This document shows, piece after piece, positions 8,225 through 16,467 of a DNA stretch of 64,000 nt (position 1 is its first letter; each line of letters opens with the position of its first letter). The notes beneath the pieces are model-generated. The model did no database searches. It was not told the DNA's origin and saw nothing but the letters and a program-made list of their open reading frames with translations. Made by a program: the position numbers and the translations under genes. Origin of the DNA: Pseudomonas fluorescens (GTDB taxonomy: Bacteria > Pseudomonadota > Gammaproteobacteria > Pseudomonadales > Pseudomonadaceae); assembly GCF_001648775.1 (NCBI RefSeq), contig NZ_LVEJ01000016.1:248001-312000 (forward strand), written 5' to 3'.

Positions 8225-8728
8225 TCAGGCGAAAATCCACACCAGTCCCTGCATGGCCAGCCAGGCGAACACGCCGGCCAGGACGTCGTCGAGCATGATC
8301 CCTACGCCGCCATGCACATGCCGGTCGATCCAGCGGATCGGCCACGGCTTGAGAATGTCGAAGAAGCGGAACACGAGGAAACCCGCGAGCAACCAGTACC
8401 AACCTTCCGGTACCAGCCACAGGGTAATCCACATCCCGACCATCTCGTCCCAGACGATGCCTTCGTGGTCGTGCACCCGCAGATCGTCGGCGACTTTGCC
8501 GCACAGCCAGAAGCCGAACAGCATGGTGATCCCCAGCATCAGCCAGTAACCCCAGTCGGGCAACATCTGCCACAACGGGATAAAGGGTAGCGCAACTAAC
8601 GAGCCCCACGTGCCCGGGGCTTTCGGCAGGGTGCCGGAACCAAAGCCGAACGCGAGGAAATGCCAGGGATTGCGCCAGACCGACGGCGGAACGAATTCGG
8701 CCGGAACCTGTTTCGGGTGATCTGTCAC
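8225..8728 (-). CDS. pgpA: Phosphatidylglycerophosphatase A
   Basis: PgpA is an inner-membrane phosphatase that removes phosphate from phosphatidylglycerophosphate to give phosphatidylglycerol. The 167 residues contain the family signatures FGSGTLPKAPGTWGSL, the acidic VHDHEGIVWDEMVGMW motif that holds the catalytic Asp/Glu residues, and RFFDILKPWPI. Three to four membrane helices are visible. It begins with GTG overlapping the thiL stop (GTGA, 8725-8728). The thiL-pgpA pairing is common in proteobacteria. Confidence 0.96.
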   Translation of the reverse strand: MTDHPKQVPAEFVPPSVWRNPWHFLAFGFGSGTLPKAPGTWGSLVALPFIPLWQMLPDWGYWLMLGITMLFGFWLCGKVADDLRVHDHEGIVWDEMVGMWITLWLVPEGWYWLLAGFLVFRFFDILKPWPIRWIDRHVHGGVGIMLDDVLAGVFAWLAMQGLVWIFA

Positions 8729-9690
8729 GGTGTCTCCTGAAAATGTTGATAGCCCCGGATTTGCGGGGTGATGTCCTTCCCTTCACGGTCCAGCAGGACC
8801 ACGCCCTGACCTTCTGACACACGACCGATCACATGGATCGGCCAGCCATTGGCCAGCAGCGCCGGCAACTCGACGGACGGTAGGGTGAAGGCCAGCACGT
8901 AATCATCGCCACCGCTCAACGCCGCGCGCTCGGCGCCACGCTGACCAAGAAACGCCACTAAAGCATCCGACAGCGGTACGCGCTCGCGTTCAATCTCAAG
9001 CCGCACCTTCGACGCCAGTGCGATGTGGCCGCAGTCGGCGAGCAGGCCATCAGAGATGTCCAGTGCCGAGGTGGCTTTGCCGCGCAGGGCCTGACCGAGG
9101 GCGAGTTGTGGCTGTGGTGACCAGTAATGATCGAGCAGCGGTTGGGCGACATGAGGTTCGGCGTCACGCTGACCGAGCACCAGCGGCAGCGCGCCAGCAG
9201 CATTGCCCAGCTCACCACCGACGCAAAGCAAGTCACCCGGCTGCGCACCGCAGCGGGTCAACGCCTGGCCCGCAGGCACGCGACCAAACACGGTAACCGT
9301 CAGACTCAACGGCCCACGCGTGGTATCGCCGCCCACCAGTGCAATGCCGCAACTCTGCGCCATCCGGTTCAAACCGTGGGCATAGGCTTGCAGCCAATCG
9401 GCGGTCACCGTCGGCACAGTCAGGGCAAGGGTAAAGGCAACGGGCGTGGCGCCCATGGCGGCCAGATCGCTGACCGCAACGGCCAGCGAGCGCTGACCGA
9501 GCAGAAACGGATCGCAGGGGTCGGCAAAATGCACACCGGCCACCAGCGTATCGGTAGAAATCGCCAGCTGTTCCCCGGAAGGAACAGCAAGCAAGGCGCA
9601 GTCATCGCCGATCCCCAGAGCAACGCCTTCGCCGCCCTGCGCACAAGGCGCGGCGGCGAAGAAATTGCGGATCAGCTCAAACTCGCCCAT
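8725..9690 (-). CDS. thiL: Thiamine-monophosphate kinase
   Basis: ThiL phosphorylates thiamine monophosphate to the active cofactor thiamine diphosphate. The protein shows the PurM-like kinase fold: GEFELIRNFF at the start, GIGDDCALL and STDTLVAGVHF in the ATP/Mg region, DLAAMGATPVAFTLAL, LVGGDTTRG, LDISDGLLAD and a GGDDYVLAFT motif. I start it at the ATG at 9690 (321 residues), since the family begins near MGEFELI. An in-frame TTG at 9708 would add six residues. Thiamine diphosphate made here is used by Dxs, encoded 6 kb away. Confidence 0.95.
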   Translation of the reverse strand: MGEFELIRNFFAAAPCAQGGEGVALGIGDDCALLAVPSGEQLAISTDTLVAGVHFADPCDPFLLGQRSLAVAVSDLAAMGATPVAFTLALTVPTVTADWLQAYAHGLNRMAQSCGIALVGGDTTRGPLSLTVTVFGRVPAGQALTRCGAQPGDLLCVGGELGNAAGALPLVLGQRDAEPHVAQPLLDHYWSPQPQLALGQALRGKATSALDISDGLLADCGHIALASKVRLEIERERVPLSDALVAFLGQRGAERAALSGGDDYVLAFTLPSVELPALLANGWPIHVIGRVSEGQGVVLLDREGKDITPQIRGYQHFQETP

Positions 9691-9708
9691 AGCCGTTTCA
9701 AGCGCCAA

Positions 9709-10209
9709 TCAGCGCTTGAACGCCTTCACTTCAGCTTCACGCAGGCGCGGGGCCAGCTTGTCGAGCACGCCGTTGACGAACTTGTGACCGTCGGTGGAAC
9801 CGTAGACTTTCGCCAGTTCGATCCCTTCGTTGATCACCACGCGGTACGGCACGTCGACGCGCTTGAGCAGTTCCCAGGTCGACAGGCGCAGTACGCACAG
9901 TTCAACCGGGTCGAGCTCTTCGATGGTCAGGTCCAGGCACGGCGCCAACGCATTGTCGATCTCGGTCAGACTGGCCGGAACACCGTGCAGGATGTCGTGG
10001 AAGTAGCTGGCATCGGCGAAGGTGAAATCGTTGTCGACGCGAAACTGCGCTTCGATTTCGTTCAGCGAAGTACTGGCCATGTGGCGCTGGTACAACGCTT
10101 GCGTCGCCAACTGACGGGCAGCGCGGCGCTTTTCACTTTTCGAAGGCTTGCCGGCGTCCGTTGGACGCGGTTCGCGCGGGTTGAAACGATCGCTTTCGTC
10201 GCTAATCAC
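9709..10209 (-). CDS. nusB: Transcription antitermination factor NusB
   Basis: NusB forms a heterodimer with ribosomal protein S10 and binds boxA RNA to support rRNA antitermination. The all-helical domain is recognised by KRRAARQLATQALYQRHMAS near residue 30, YFHDILHGV, LDLTIEELDPVELCVLRLSTWELL and VVINEGIELAKVYGSTDGHKFVNGVLDKLA. At 166 residues it has a somewhat long basic N-terminal extension. It starts with GTG in a GTGA overlap with ribH. The ribH-nusB order is widespread. Confidence 0.97.
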   Translation of the reverse strand: MISDESDRFNPREPRPTDAGKPSKSEKRRAARQLATQALYQRHMASTSLNEIEAQFRVDNDFTFADASYFHDILHGVPASLTEIDNALAPCLDLTIEELDPVELCVLRLSTWELLKRVDVPYRVVINEGIELAKVYGSTDGHKFVNGVLDKLAPRLREAEVKAFKR

Positions 10210-10682
10210 TTGGCCTCCAACTGTGCCAGCAGGCTGACCATTTCCAGAGCGGACAGGGCAGCTTCGGCACCTTTGTTACCGGCTTTGGTGCCGGAACGTT
10301 CGATGGCTTGCTCGATGGAATCAACGGTCAGGACGCCGAAAGCGACCGGCACGCCGAACTCCATGGACACCTGGGCCAGACCCTTGGTGCATTCGCCTGC
10401 CACGTATTCGAAGTGCGGAGTACCGCCACGAATGACCGCGCCGAGGGCGATGATGGCTGCGAACTCGCCTTTCTGGGCGACTTTCTGCGCAACCAGCGGG
10501 ATTTCGAAGGCGCCAGGTGCGCGGATGATGGTGATGTCGCTTTCGCTCACGCCGTGGCGAACCAGGGCATCAACTGCACCGCTGACCAGGCTTTCAACAA
10601 CGAAGCTGTTGAAACGGCCCACTACCAAAGCGTAGCGGCCTTTAGGGGCGATGAAGGTACCTTCGATGGTCTTCAGGGTCAT
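10206..10682 (-). CDS. ribH: 6,7-dimethyl-8-ribityllumazine synthase
   Basis: This enzyme joins the RibD product with the RibB product to give lumazine, the direct riboflavin precursor, and usually assembles as a large icosahedral or decameric shell. The 158-residue protein has VVGRFNSFVVESLVSGAVDAL, the VRAPGAFEIP-type loop (here IRAPGAFEIPLVAQ), ALGAVIRGGTPHFEYVAGE with the catalytic His, and FGVLTVDSIEQA. It lies 91 bases downstream of ribB and overlaps nusB. In pseudomonads it is also called ribE. Confidence 0.97.
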   Translation of the reverse strand: MTLKTIEGTFIAPKGRYALVVGRFNSFVVESLVSGAVDALVRHGVSESDITIIRAPGAFEIPLVAQKVAQKGEFAAIIALGAVIRGGTPHFEYVAGECTKGLAQVSMEFGVPVAFGVLTVDSIEQAIERSGTKAGNKGAEAALSALEMVSLLAQLEAK

Positions 10683-10773
10683 TCGTCAGTTCTCTTAAAG
10701 AGCCGGGACGCGTCTGCTACGCGTCCCTCAGTGATTTATTTGCCGCGAATTGGCGTCCGGAAACAACCGGTCA

Positions 10774-11865
10774 TTATTCGGAGGGCACGTATTCTACAAC
10801 TTCCAGATCGAAACCGGATATCGCATTAAATTTCATTGGTGCAGACATCAAGCGCATTTTGCGCACACCGAGGTCGCGCAGGATCTGCGAACCGGCACCG
10901 ACGATGCTGTAAGTGGTCGGTTTTTTCGGCGCGGGCTGATCACCGGTTTCACGGATATGCGCCAGCAACACGTCGCCATCGAGCGGGTGACCGAGCAACA
11001 ACACCACACCGCTGCCGGCCTCGGCAACCGCCGCCATGGCGGCGCGCAGGCTCCAGCGGCCCGGTTGTTTGACCATCAGCAGGTCGCGCAGCGGGTCCAT
11101 GTTGTGCACGCGAACCAGCGTTGGCTCTTCGGCGCAAACAGTGCCCAGGGTCAGCGCCATGTGCACGTCGCCTTCCACCGAATCACGATAGGTCACCAGG
11201 TTGAATTGACCCAGTTCGCTGTCCAGTGGCTGCTCGGCAATCCGCTGAACGGTACGTTCGTGGATCATCCGGTAGTGAATCAGGTCGGCGATGGTGCCGA
11301 TCTTGATGTTGTGTTCAGCGGCGAAAGCTTCCAGTTCGGCGCGACGGGACATGGTGCCGTCGTCGTTCATTACTTCGCAGATCACACCGCTCGGCTCGAA
11401 GCCGGCCATGCGCGCGAGGTCGCAGGCGGCTTCAGTGTGGCCGGCGCGAGCGAGGGTGCCGCCGGCCTGAGCCATCAGCGGGAAGATGTGGCCCGGGCTG
11501 ACGATGTCTTCAGCCTTGGCATCCTTGGCGGCAGCCGCTTGCACGGTGCGCGCACGGTCGGCAGCGGAAATACCGGTGGTCACGCCTTCGGCCGCTTCGA
11601 TCGAGACGGTGAACTTGGTGCCGAAACCGGAGCCGTTGCGCGGCGCCATCAGTGGCAGCTTCAACAGTTCGCAGCGCTCGCGGCTCATCGGCATGCAGAT
11701 CAGGCCACGGGCGTGCTTGGCCATGAAGTTGATGTGTTCGGCCTGGCAGCATTCGGCGGCCATGATCAGGTCACCTTCGTTCTCGCGGTCTTCGTCATCC
11801 ATGAGGATGACCATCTTGCCTTGGCGGATGTCTTCAACCAGTTCTTCGATGCTATTGAGCGCCAC
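10774..11865 (-). CDS. ribB: 3,4-dihydroxy-2-butanone-4-phosphate synthase with degenerate GTP cyclohydrolase II domain
   Basis: The N-terminal ~205 residues are a complete RibB. They include VEDIRQGKMVILMDDEDRENEGDL with the catalytic acidic cluster, MAKHARGLICMP, TKFTVSIEA and TEAACDLARMAG. RibB converts ribulose 5-phosphate to the four-carbon unit of riboflavin. The C-terminal ~150 residues align in outline with RibA but have lost its chemistry. Where RibA has HSECLTGDALFSQRCDCG, this protein reads VHNMDPLRDLLMVKQPG with no Cys. The QEGRGIGL loop is also absent, and NNPRK is replaced by SAPMK. The C-terminal half is therefore probably not a cyclohydrolase. An intact ribA lies 3.6 kb away. 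Confidence 0.94.
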   Translation of the reverse strand: MALNSIEELVEDIRQGKMVILMDDEDRENEGDLIMAAECCQAEHINFMAKHARGLICMPMSRERCELLKLPLMAPRNGSGFGTKFTVSIEAAEGVTTGISAADRARTVQAAAAKDAKAEDIVSPGHIFPLMAQAGGTLARAGHTEAACDLARMAGFEPSGVICEVMNDDGTMSRRAELEAFAAEHNIKIGTIADLIHYRMIHERTVQRIAEQPLDSELGQFNLVTYRDSVEGDVHMALTLGTVCAEEPTLVRVHNMDPLRDLLMVKQPGRWSLRAAMAAVAEAGSGVVLLLGHPLDGDVLLAHIRETGDQPAPKKPTTYSIVGAGSQILRDLGVRKMRLMSAPMKFNAISGFDLEVVEYVPSE

Positions 11866-11881
11866 AAGGCACCCCCTTCAG

Positions 11882-12544
11882 TCAGGATTTGAGGTAGCCA
11901 TTGGCGGCCAGAAAGCTTTCAGTGATGCCGCCAGCGCTTGGTTCGGCAGCCTTGTCGCCAAGCAGCAGACGCTCCAGATAACGCGCCAGCAAGTCGACCT
12001 CCAGGTTCACCCGGCGACCTGGCTTGTAGGACGCCATGATGGTTTCGCTCAGGGTGTGCGGAATGACCGTCAGCATGAATTCGGCGCCATCGACTTCGTT
12101 CACGGTCAGGCTGGTGCCGTCGACCGTGATCGAGCCTTTGTGGGCGATGTACTTGGCCAGTTCTTTCGGCGCGCGGATGCGAAATTCCACGGCGCGGGCA
12201 TTGTCGGAACGCGAGACGATTTCGCCGACACCGTCGACGTGGCCACTGACCAGATGCCCGCCGAGACGGGTGCTCGGGGTCAGGGCTTTTTCCAGATTGA
12301 CCGGGCTGCCGCTTTTCAGGTCGTTCATGGCGGTGCAGTCGAGGGTTTCGCGGCTGACGTCGGCGGCAAAGCCGTCGCCCGGCAGCTCGACGGCCGTCAG
12401 GCAGACGCCGTTGACCGCGATGCTGTCGCCAAGTTTGACGTCGCTCAGGTCGAGCTTGCCGGTGGCGACGTGGACCCGCACATCACCGCCCTTTGGGGTC
12501 AGTGCGCGGATACTGCCGATGGATTCGATGATGCCGGTAAACAT
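11882..12544 (-). CDS. ribC: Riboflavin synthase, alpha subunit
   Basis: The enzyme dismutates two molecules of lumazine to riboflavin and the RibH substrate. Its 220 residues show the internal duplication of the family, with two lumazine-binding beta barrels. Each has the MFTGIIE-type start and the GDSIAVNGVCLT / KGSITVDGTSLTVNEVD motif. SRETLDCT and the second-half GHLVSGHVDG are also present. It begins with MFTGIIESIG, as usual. It lies between ribD and ribB in the same orientation, with a 47-base gap to ribD. Some databases name this gene ribE. Confidence 0.97.
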   Translation of the reverse strand: MFTGIIESIGSIRALTPKGGDVRVHVATGKLDLSDVKLGDSIAVNGVCLTAVELPGDGFAADVSRETLDCTAMNDLKSGSPVNLEKALTPSTRLGGHLVSGHVDGVGEIVSRSDNARAVEFRIRAPKELAKYIAHKGSITVDGTSLTVNEVDGAEFMLTVIPHTLSETIMASYKPGRRVNLEVDLLARYLERLLLGDKAAEPSAGGITESFLAANGYLKS

Positions 12545-12591
12545 GGGGTTCTCCTTGAGAACTGAGCCAGCGCTAACGCGATGGCCGGGAA

Positions 12592-13725
12592 TTATACGCT
12601 CGCCGAAAGGACAGGGATGGCAGTGACTCGCCAGTCATCGCCCACCGCGCGAATTTCAGTGATTTTCAGCTCGGGAGCGTCCTTCATATAGGCCAGCGGC
12701 CAGTCCAGCAATGGACGCGCTGAAGAACCGAGGAACTTGCCGGCGATGAAGATCACGAACTCGTCGACCAGACCAAGCTGAGCAAAAGCACCGGCCAGAC
12801 GCGGACCGGCCTCGACCAGCACCTCGTTGACGCCACGGTTGGCCAGTTCGATCAGCAATTGATGCAGATCGACCTGACCGTCATCACCCGGCACGATCAG
12901 ACACTCGGGGCCGTGAGCGTATTGCTCTTCGATCGCGACACAGGTGGCGACCAACGCCGGGCCGGCCTTGAAGAACGGCGCATCCAGCGGTACCCGCAGG
13001 CGGCCGTCGATCAACACGCGCAGCGGCGGACGGCTCATGGCCAGCGCGGTTTGCTCGGCATCCAGACCCAACTCGTCGGCACGCACGGTCAAACGCGCGC
13101 CGTCGGCCAGCACCGTGTCGGCGCCAGTCAGCACCACAGCGGCCTGAGCGCGCAAACGCTGGACGGCCGAACGTGCGGCGGGACCGGTGATCCATTGGCT
13201 CTCGCCGCTTTCCATCGCCGTGCGACCGTCGAGGCTCATGGCCAATTTGACCCGCACGAACGGCAAGCCGTGTTCCATGCGTTTGAGAAAACCTTGATTG
13301 AGCTTGCGCGCCTCCGCTTCCAGCACACCACTTTCAGTGGCGATGCCGGCATCGGCCAGACGCTGCAAACCACGACCGGCGACTTGCGGATTCGGATCAC
13401 GCATCGCCGCTACCACACGGGCGACACCGGCATTCACCAGCGCATCGGCGCACGGCGGCGTACGCCCGTGGTGACTGCACGGTTCTAAAGTCACGTAAGC
13501 GGTGGCCCCACGGGCTAACTCACCGGCAGCGCGCAGCGCGTGGACTTCAGCGTGCGGTTCGCCGGCGCGTTCGTGCCAGCCTTCGCCGACAATCTGCCCA
13601 TCGCGTACCACCACACAGCCAACCCGCGGATTGGGATGGGTGGTGTAGTGACCTTTGCGCGCCAGTTCCAGCGCACGCGCCATAAAGTGGGCGTCGAGGA
13701 TGGCCTGCTCGGCGACGGTGGTCAT
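12592..13725 (-). CDS. ribD: Bifunctional diaminohydroxyphosphoribosylaminopyrimidine deaminase / 5-amino-6-(5-phosphoribosylamino)uracil reductase
   Basis: RibD carries out the second and third steps of riboflavin synthesis. The N-terminal zinc deaminase domain has GEPHAEVHAL and the YVTLEPCSHHGRTPPC zinc motif (residues ~50-90). The C-terminal reductase domain has VRVKLAMSLDGRTAMESGESQWITG, a nucleotide-binding region, NEVLVEAGPRLAGAF and a final helix. The 377-residue length is typical. The start overlaps the nrdR stop by four bases (ATGA, 13722-13725), so it is coupled to nrdR. Confidence 0.97.
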   Translation of the reverse strand: MTTVAEQAILDAHFMARALELARKGHYTTHPNPRVGCVVVRDGQIVGEGWHERAGEPHAEVHALRAAGELARGATAYVTLEPCSHHGRTPPCADALVNAGVARVVAAMRDPNPQVAGRGLQRLADAGIATESGVLEAEARKLNQGFLKRMEHGLPFVRVKLAMSLDGRTAMESGESQWITGPAARSAVQRLRAQAAVVLTGADTVLADGARLTVRADELGLDAEQTALAMSRPPLRVLIDGRLRVPLDAPFFKAGPALVATCVAIEEQYAHGPECLIVPGDDGQVDLHQLLIELANRGVNEVLVEAGPRLAGAFAQLGLVDEFVIFIAGKFLGSSARPLLDWPLAYMKDAPELKITEIRAVGDDWRVTAIPVLSASV

Positions 13726-14186
13726 TCTTTCACCGGTTCGCGGGCGAGGCGGTCGATTTCTTCGCGGAATTCGTTGAGGTCCTGGAAGCGCTTGTACACC
13801 GAAGCGAAACGGATGTAGGCGACTTCATCAAGCTTCTGCAATTCAGCCATCACCAACTCGCCGACCACGAGGGATTTGACCTCGCGTTCGCCGGTGGCGC
13901 GCAGCTTGTGCTTGATGTGGACCAGAGAGGATTCGAGACGCTCGACGCTCACCGGACGTTTCTCCAGCGCGCGTTGCATGCCGGCGCGGAGTTTTTCTTC
14001 GTCGAACGGTTGGCGGCTGCCGTCGGTTTTGATCAGGCGCGGCAACACCAGTTCGGCCGTCTCGAACGTCGTGAAACGTTCGCCGCAGGCCAGGCATTCA
14101 CGCCGGCGGCGCACCTGTTCGCCCTCGGCGACCAGACGCGAGTCGATGACCTTGGTGTCGTTGGCACCGCAGAAGGGACAGTGCAT
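13722..14186 (-). CDS. nrdR: Transcriptional repressor NrdR
   Basis: NrdR senses nucleotide (ATP/dATP) and represses ribonucleotide reductase genes by binding NrdR boxes. The 154-residue protein has the N-terminal zinc ribbon with C3, C6, C31 and C34 (HCPFCG ... RRECLACGERF), followed by the ATP-cone domain with VLPRLIKTDGSRQPFDEEKLRAG. The start at 14186 gives the invariant MHCPFCG N-terminus. A 19-codon upstream extension is not supported. It is the first gene of the nrdR-ribD-ribC-ribB-ribH-nusB-thiL-pgpA run, a conserved association. Confidence 0.97.
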   Translation of the reverse strand: MHCPFCGANDTKVIDSRLVAEGEQVRRRRECLACGERFTTFETAELVLPRLIKTDGSRQPFDEEKLRAGMQRALEKRPVSVERLESSLVHIKHKLRATGEREVKSLVVGELVMAELQKLDEVAYIRFASVYKRFQDLNEFREEIDRLAREPVKE

Positions 14187-14314
14187 GGTGGCTGGCAACA
14201 AAAAAAGGGAGGGCCATGGTAGCGCATCCCGGTGGCAAGACAAGCCATAGGCTTTGCGGTATACAGAACGGCATGATCGTTTGATCCATGGATTTCATTT
14301 TGCCGGAGCCTCCA

Positions 14315-14779
14315 ATGCCGTTACGTCCGCTCGTTTTGCTCAGTCTTTTCAGCCTGTTGGTGGCCTGCGGCAGCGATGCACCCAAGCCCCAGCCGCCGAC
14401 GCCGGGCCCTGCACCGCAACAGGCACAGAAAAAAGCCAAGGAAGCTGCCGAGCTTGGCCCGCTGCCGGCCTATCAGCGCGAGCTAAGCGGTACCCTGCAA
14501 GGCGTGCCGGCCGGCGCCGAAGTCGAACTGGCGCTGCTGGTGATCGATGAAAAGGATCGCCCGCAACAATTGCTCGCCAGTTCCAGCCTGATCGGCAACA
14601 ACCAGATCCTGCCGTTTCGCCTGCGCTTCAACCCGGACGCATTCCCGGCCGGTGCGCGGGTTGAGCTGCGTGGTCGCGCCAGCCAGTCCGGCCAGTTGAT
14701 CCTGCACCTGCCGTCGCAAACCATCACCCAGGCGACCACTCAAGCGCTCGGCCAACTGCAATTTGTCAAAGCACCATGA
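14315..14779 (+). CDS. YbaY family lipoprotein
   Basis: This 154-residue protein has a lipoprotein signal with lipobox LLVACGS, which puts the lipidated Cys near residue 17. A Pro/Ala-rich linker follows, then a single YbaY-type beta domain starting YQRELSGTLQGVPAGAEVELALLVID. GGAG-like sequence (CCGGAGCC) precedes the ATG at 14315. An upstream in-frame ATG at 14288 lacks this. A TATACA element at 14260-14265 may be its -10 box. The function of the family is unknown beyond its envelope location. Its last four bases overlap the methyltransferase start. Confidence 0.88.
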   Translation: MPLRPLVLLSLFSLLVACGSDAPKPQPPTPGPAPQQAQKKAKEAAELGPLPAYQRELSGTLQGVPAGAEVELALLVIDEKDRPQQLLASSSLIGNNQILPFRLRFNPDAFPAGARVELRGRASQSGQLILHLPSQTITQATTQALGQLQFVKAP

Positions 14780-15432
14780 ATGCACCGCTTGACCTGCAAC
14801 AGGCGTTAGGTGAATTGCTCGGCGACGCCAGACTCAAGGTCTGTGCGTTGCCCGACACCGATTTGCAGCTATGGCTGATCGATGGCGACAACATGGGTCG
14901 CCAATTCAGTCAGGAAGAAACTCAGCGAATCCTGCATGAGCCGCCGTACTGGGGATTTTGCTGGGCCAGCGGTCTGGCGGTGGCGCGTTACCTGGCCGAG
15001 TTCCCCGAGTGGGTACGCGGCAAGCGCGTGCTGGATTTCGGCGCCGGATCGGGGATTGCCGGGATTGCAGCGGTTAAGGCCGGGGCACTGGAGGTGGTGG
15101 CGTGCGATCTCGATCCACTGGCGATTTCCGCATGCCGGGCGAACGCCGCGCTGAATAACGTCGAGATGGGTTATTCGACGGATTTCTTTGCTGAGGCCGA
15201 TCGCTTTGATCTGATTCTGGTGGCGGACGTGTTGTACGACCGGGCGAATCTGCCGTTGCTCGATGCGTTTCTCAGTCGCGGTCGTGAGGCGTTGGTGGCG
15301 GATTCGCGGGTCAGGGATTTTCGGCATCCGCTGTATGAGCGCATTGAGATGCTTGAAGCGATGACGTTGCCCGATCTGGCGGAGCCGGAAGAGTTTCGGC
15401 ATGTCAGCCTTTATCATGCGCGGCGTGACTAA
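14776..15432 (+). CDS. Class I SAM-dependent methyltransferase (PrmA / ETFB-lysine methyltransferase-like)
   Basis: The 218-residue protein has the class I methyltransferase core. Motif I is VLDFGAGSGIAGIAAVKAG, followed by VVACDLDPLAISACRANAALN and the DLILVADVLYD motif. The N-terminal PPYWGFCWASGLAVARYLAEFP segment, upstream of motif I, is characteristic of the L11- and ETF-beta-type protein methyltransferase group. A protein substrate is therefore likely but not shown. It overlaps the YbaY gene by ATGA. A REP pair follows the stop immediately. Confidence 0.85.
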   Translation: MNAPLDLQQALGELLGDARLKVCALPDTDLQLWLIDGDNMGRQFSQEETQRILHEPPYWGFCWASGLAVARYLAEFPEWVRGKRVLDFGAGSGIAGIAAVKAGALEVVACDLDPLAISACRANAALNNVEMGYSTDFFAEADRFDLILVADVLYDRANLPLLDAFLSRGREALVADSRVRDFRHPLYERIEMLEAMTLPDLAEPEEFRHVSLYHARRD

Positions 15433-15436
15433 AAGC

Positions 15437-15501
15437 TTCGCGAGCAGGCTCGCTCCCACATTTGGAATGCGTTCCGCTGTGGGAGCGAGCCTGCTCGCGA
15501 A
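15437..15501. repeat. REP pair, arms facing outward, 19-base spacer
   Basis: Inverted REP unit at 15437-15459 and forward unit at 15479-15501, starting only four bases after the methyltransferase stop. It lies between this gene and the CnoX-type gene, both read rightward, so it could act as a transcript boundary. Confidence 0.9.
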
Positions 15502-15590
15502 GGCGTCCTGCCAGACAACACATCTCTGCCTTCCGGCCACCCCCCGCCAAGCCGTATAGTTGCCCCATCCACGCTTTGACGAGATCCCCC

Positions 15591-16463
15591 ATGAGTGAGC
15601 AAACGCCGTACATCTTCGACGCCACGACGGCCGATTTCGACCAGTCGGTGATCGAAGCCTCTTTCAACAAACCGGTGCTGGTGGATTTCTGGGCCGAATG
15701 GTGTGCGCCGTGCAAGGCGTTGATGCCGATGCTGCAAGGCATTGCCGAGAGCTATCAGGGCGAGTTGCTGCTGGCCAAGGTCAACTGCGACATCGAGCAG
15801 GACATCGTCGCCCGTTTCGGCATTCGCAGCCTGCCGACCGTGGTGCTGTTCAAGGACGGTCAGCCGGTCGACGGCTTTGCCGGTGCACAACCGGAATCCG
15901 CCGTGCGCGCCCTGCTTGAGCCGCATGTGCAAATGCCACCGCCGGCCGCTGCCGACCCTTTCGAACAGGCTCAAGCGTTGTTCGATGACGGCCGTTACGC
16001 CGATGCCGAAGCGGCGCTGGTGGTGATGCTCACTGAAGACAACACCAACGCGAAAGCGCTGATTCTCTATGCGCGTTGCCTGACTGAGCGCGGCGAACTG
16101 GACGAAGCGCAAACCGTACTCGATGCGGTCAAGAGCGATGAGCACAAGGCCGCACTGGCCGGGGCCAAGGCACAGATCAAGTTCCTTGGTCTGGCGCGCG
16201 ACCTGCCGGATGCCGCTGACCTCAAAGCGCGCTTGGCGAAAGATCCGCTGGACGATGAAGCGGTGTATCAACTGGCGATCCAGCAACTCGCTCGCCAGCA
16301 GTATGAAGCGGCGCTGGATGCACTCCTGAAGCTGTTCATCCGCAACCGCAGTTACAGCGAAGGCCTGCCGCACAAAACCTTGCTGCAGGTGTTCGAGCTG
16401 CTGGGCAATGATCACCCGCTGGTCAGCGTTTACCGCCGCAAGATGTTCGCGGCGCTGTACTAA
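15591..16463 (+). CDS. cnoX: Thioredoxin-domain co-chaperone CnoX (YbbN) type, with intact CxxC
   Basis: This 290-residue protein has an N-terminal thioredoxin fold with WAEWCAPCKALMP, giving C38 and C41, and the cis-proline segment LPTVVLF. A C-terminal TPR-like helical domain follows from about residue 120 and ends in the family signature SVYRRKMFAALY. CnoX proteins hold unfolding proteins and hand them to GroEL or DnaK. In E. coli YbbN the first active-site Cys is replaced (SQHC), whereas this protein keeps both and could have redox activity. The ATG at 15591 is used. The longer upstream reading frame is REP-derived sequence. Confidence 0.9.
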   Translation: MSEQTPYIFDATTADFDQSVIEASFNKPVLVDFWAEWCAPCKALMPMLQGIAESYQGELLLAKVNCDIEQDIVARFGIRSLPTVVLFKDGQPVDGFAGAQPESAVRALLEPHVQMPPPAAADPFEQAQALFDDGRYADAEAALVVMLTEDNTNAKALILYARCLTERGELDEAQTVLDAVKSDEHKAALAGAKAQIKFLGLARDLPDAADLKARLAKDPLDDEAVYQLAIQQLARQQYEAALDALLKLFIRNRSYSEGLPHKTLLQVFELLGNDHPLVSVYRRKMFAALY

Positions 16464-16467
16464 GCGC

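Noticed and set aside
9127..11892. Long plus-strand frames opposite thiL-nusB-ribH and ribB (9127-10635 and 10750-11892)
   Set aside because: They mirror conserved minus-strand genes and have no ribosome-binding site or family features.
12545..14314. FMN riboswitch controlling the rib operon
   Set aside because: The gaps ahead of ribC (47 bases) and nrdR (about 130 bases) are too short or lack the conserved RFN element pattern.
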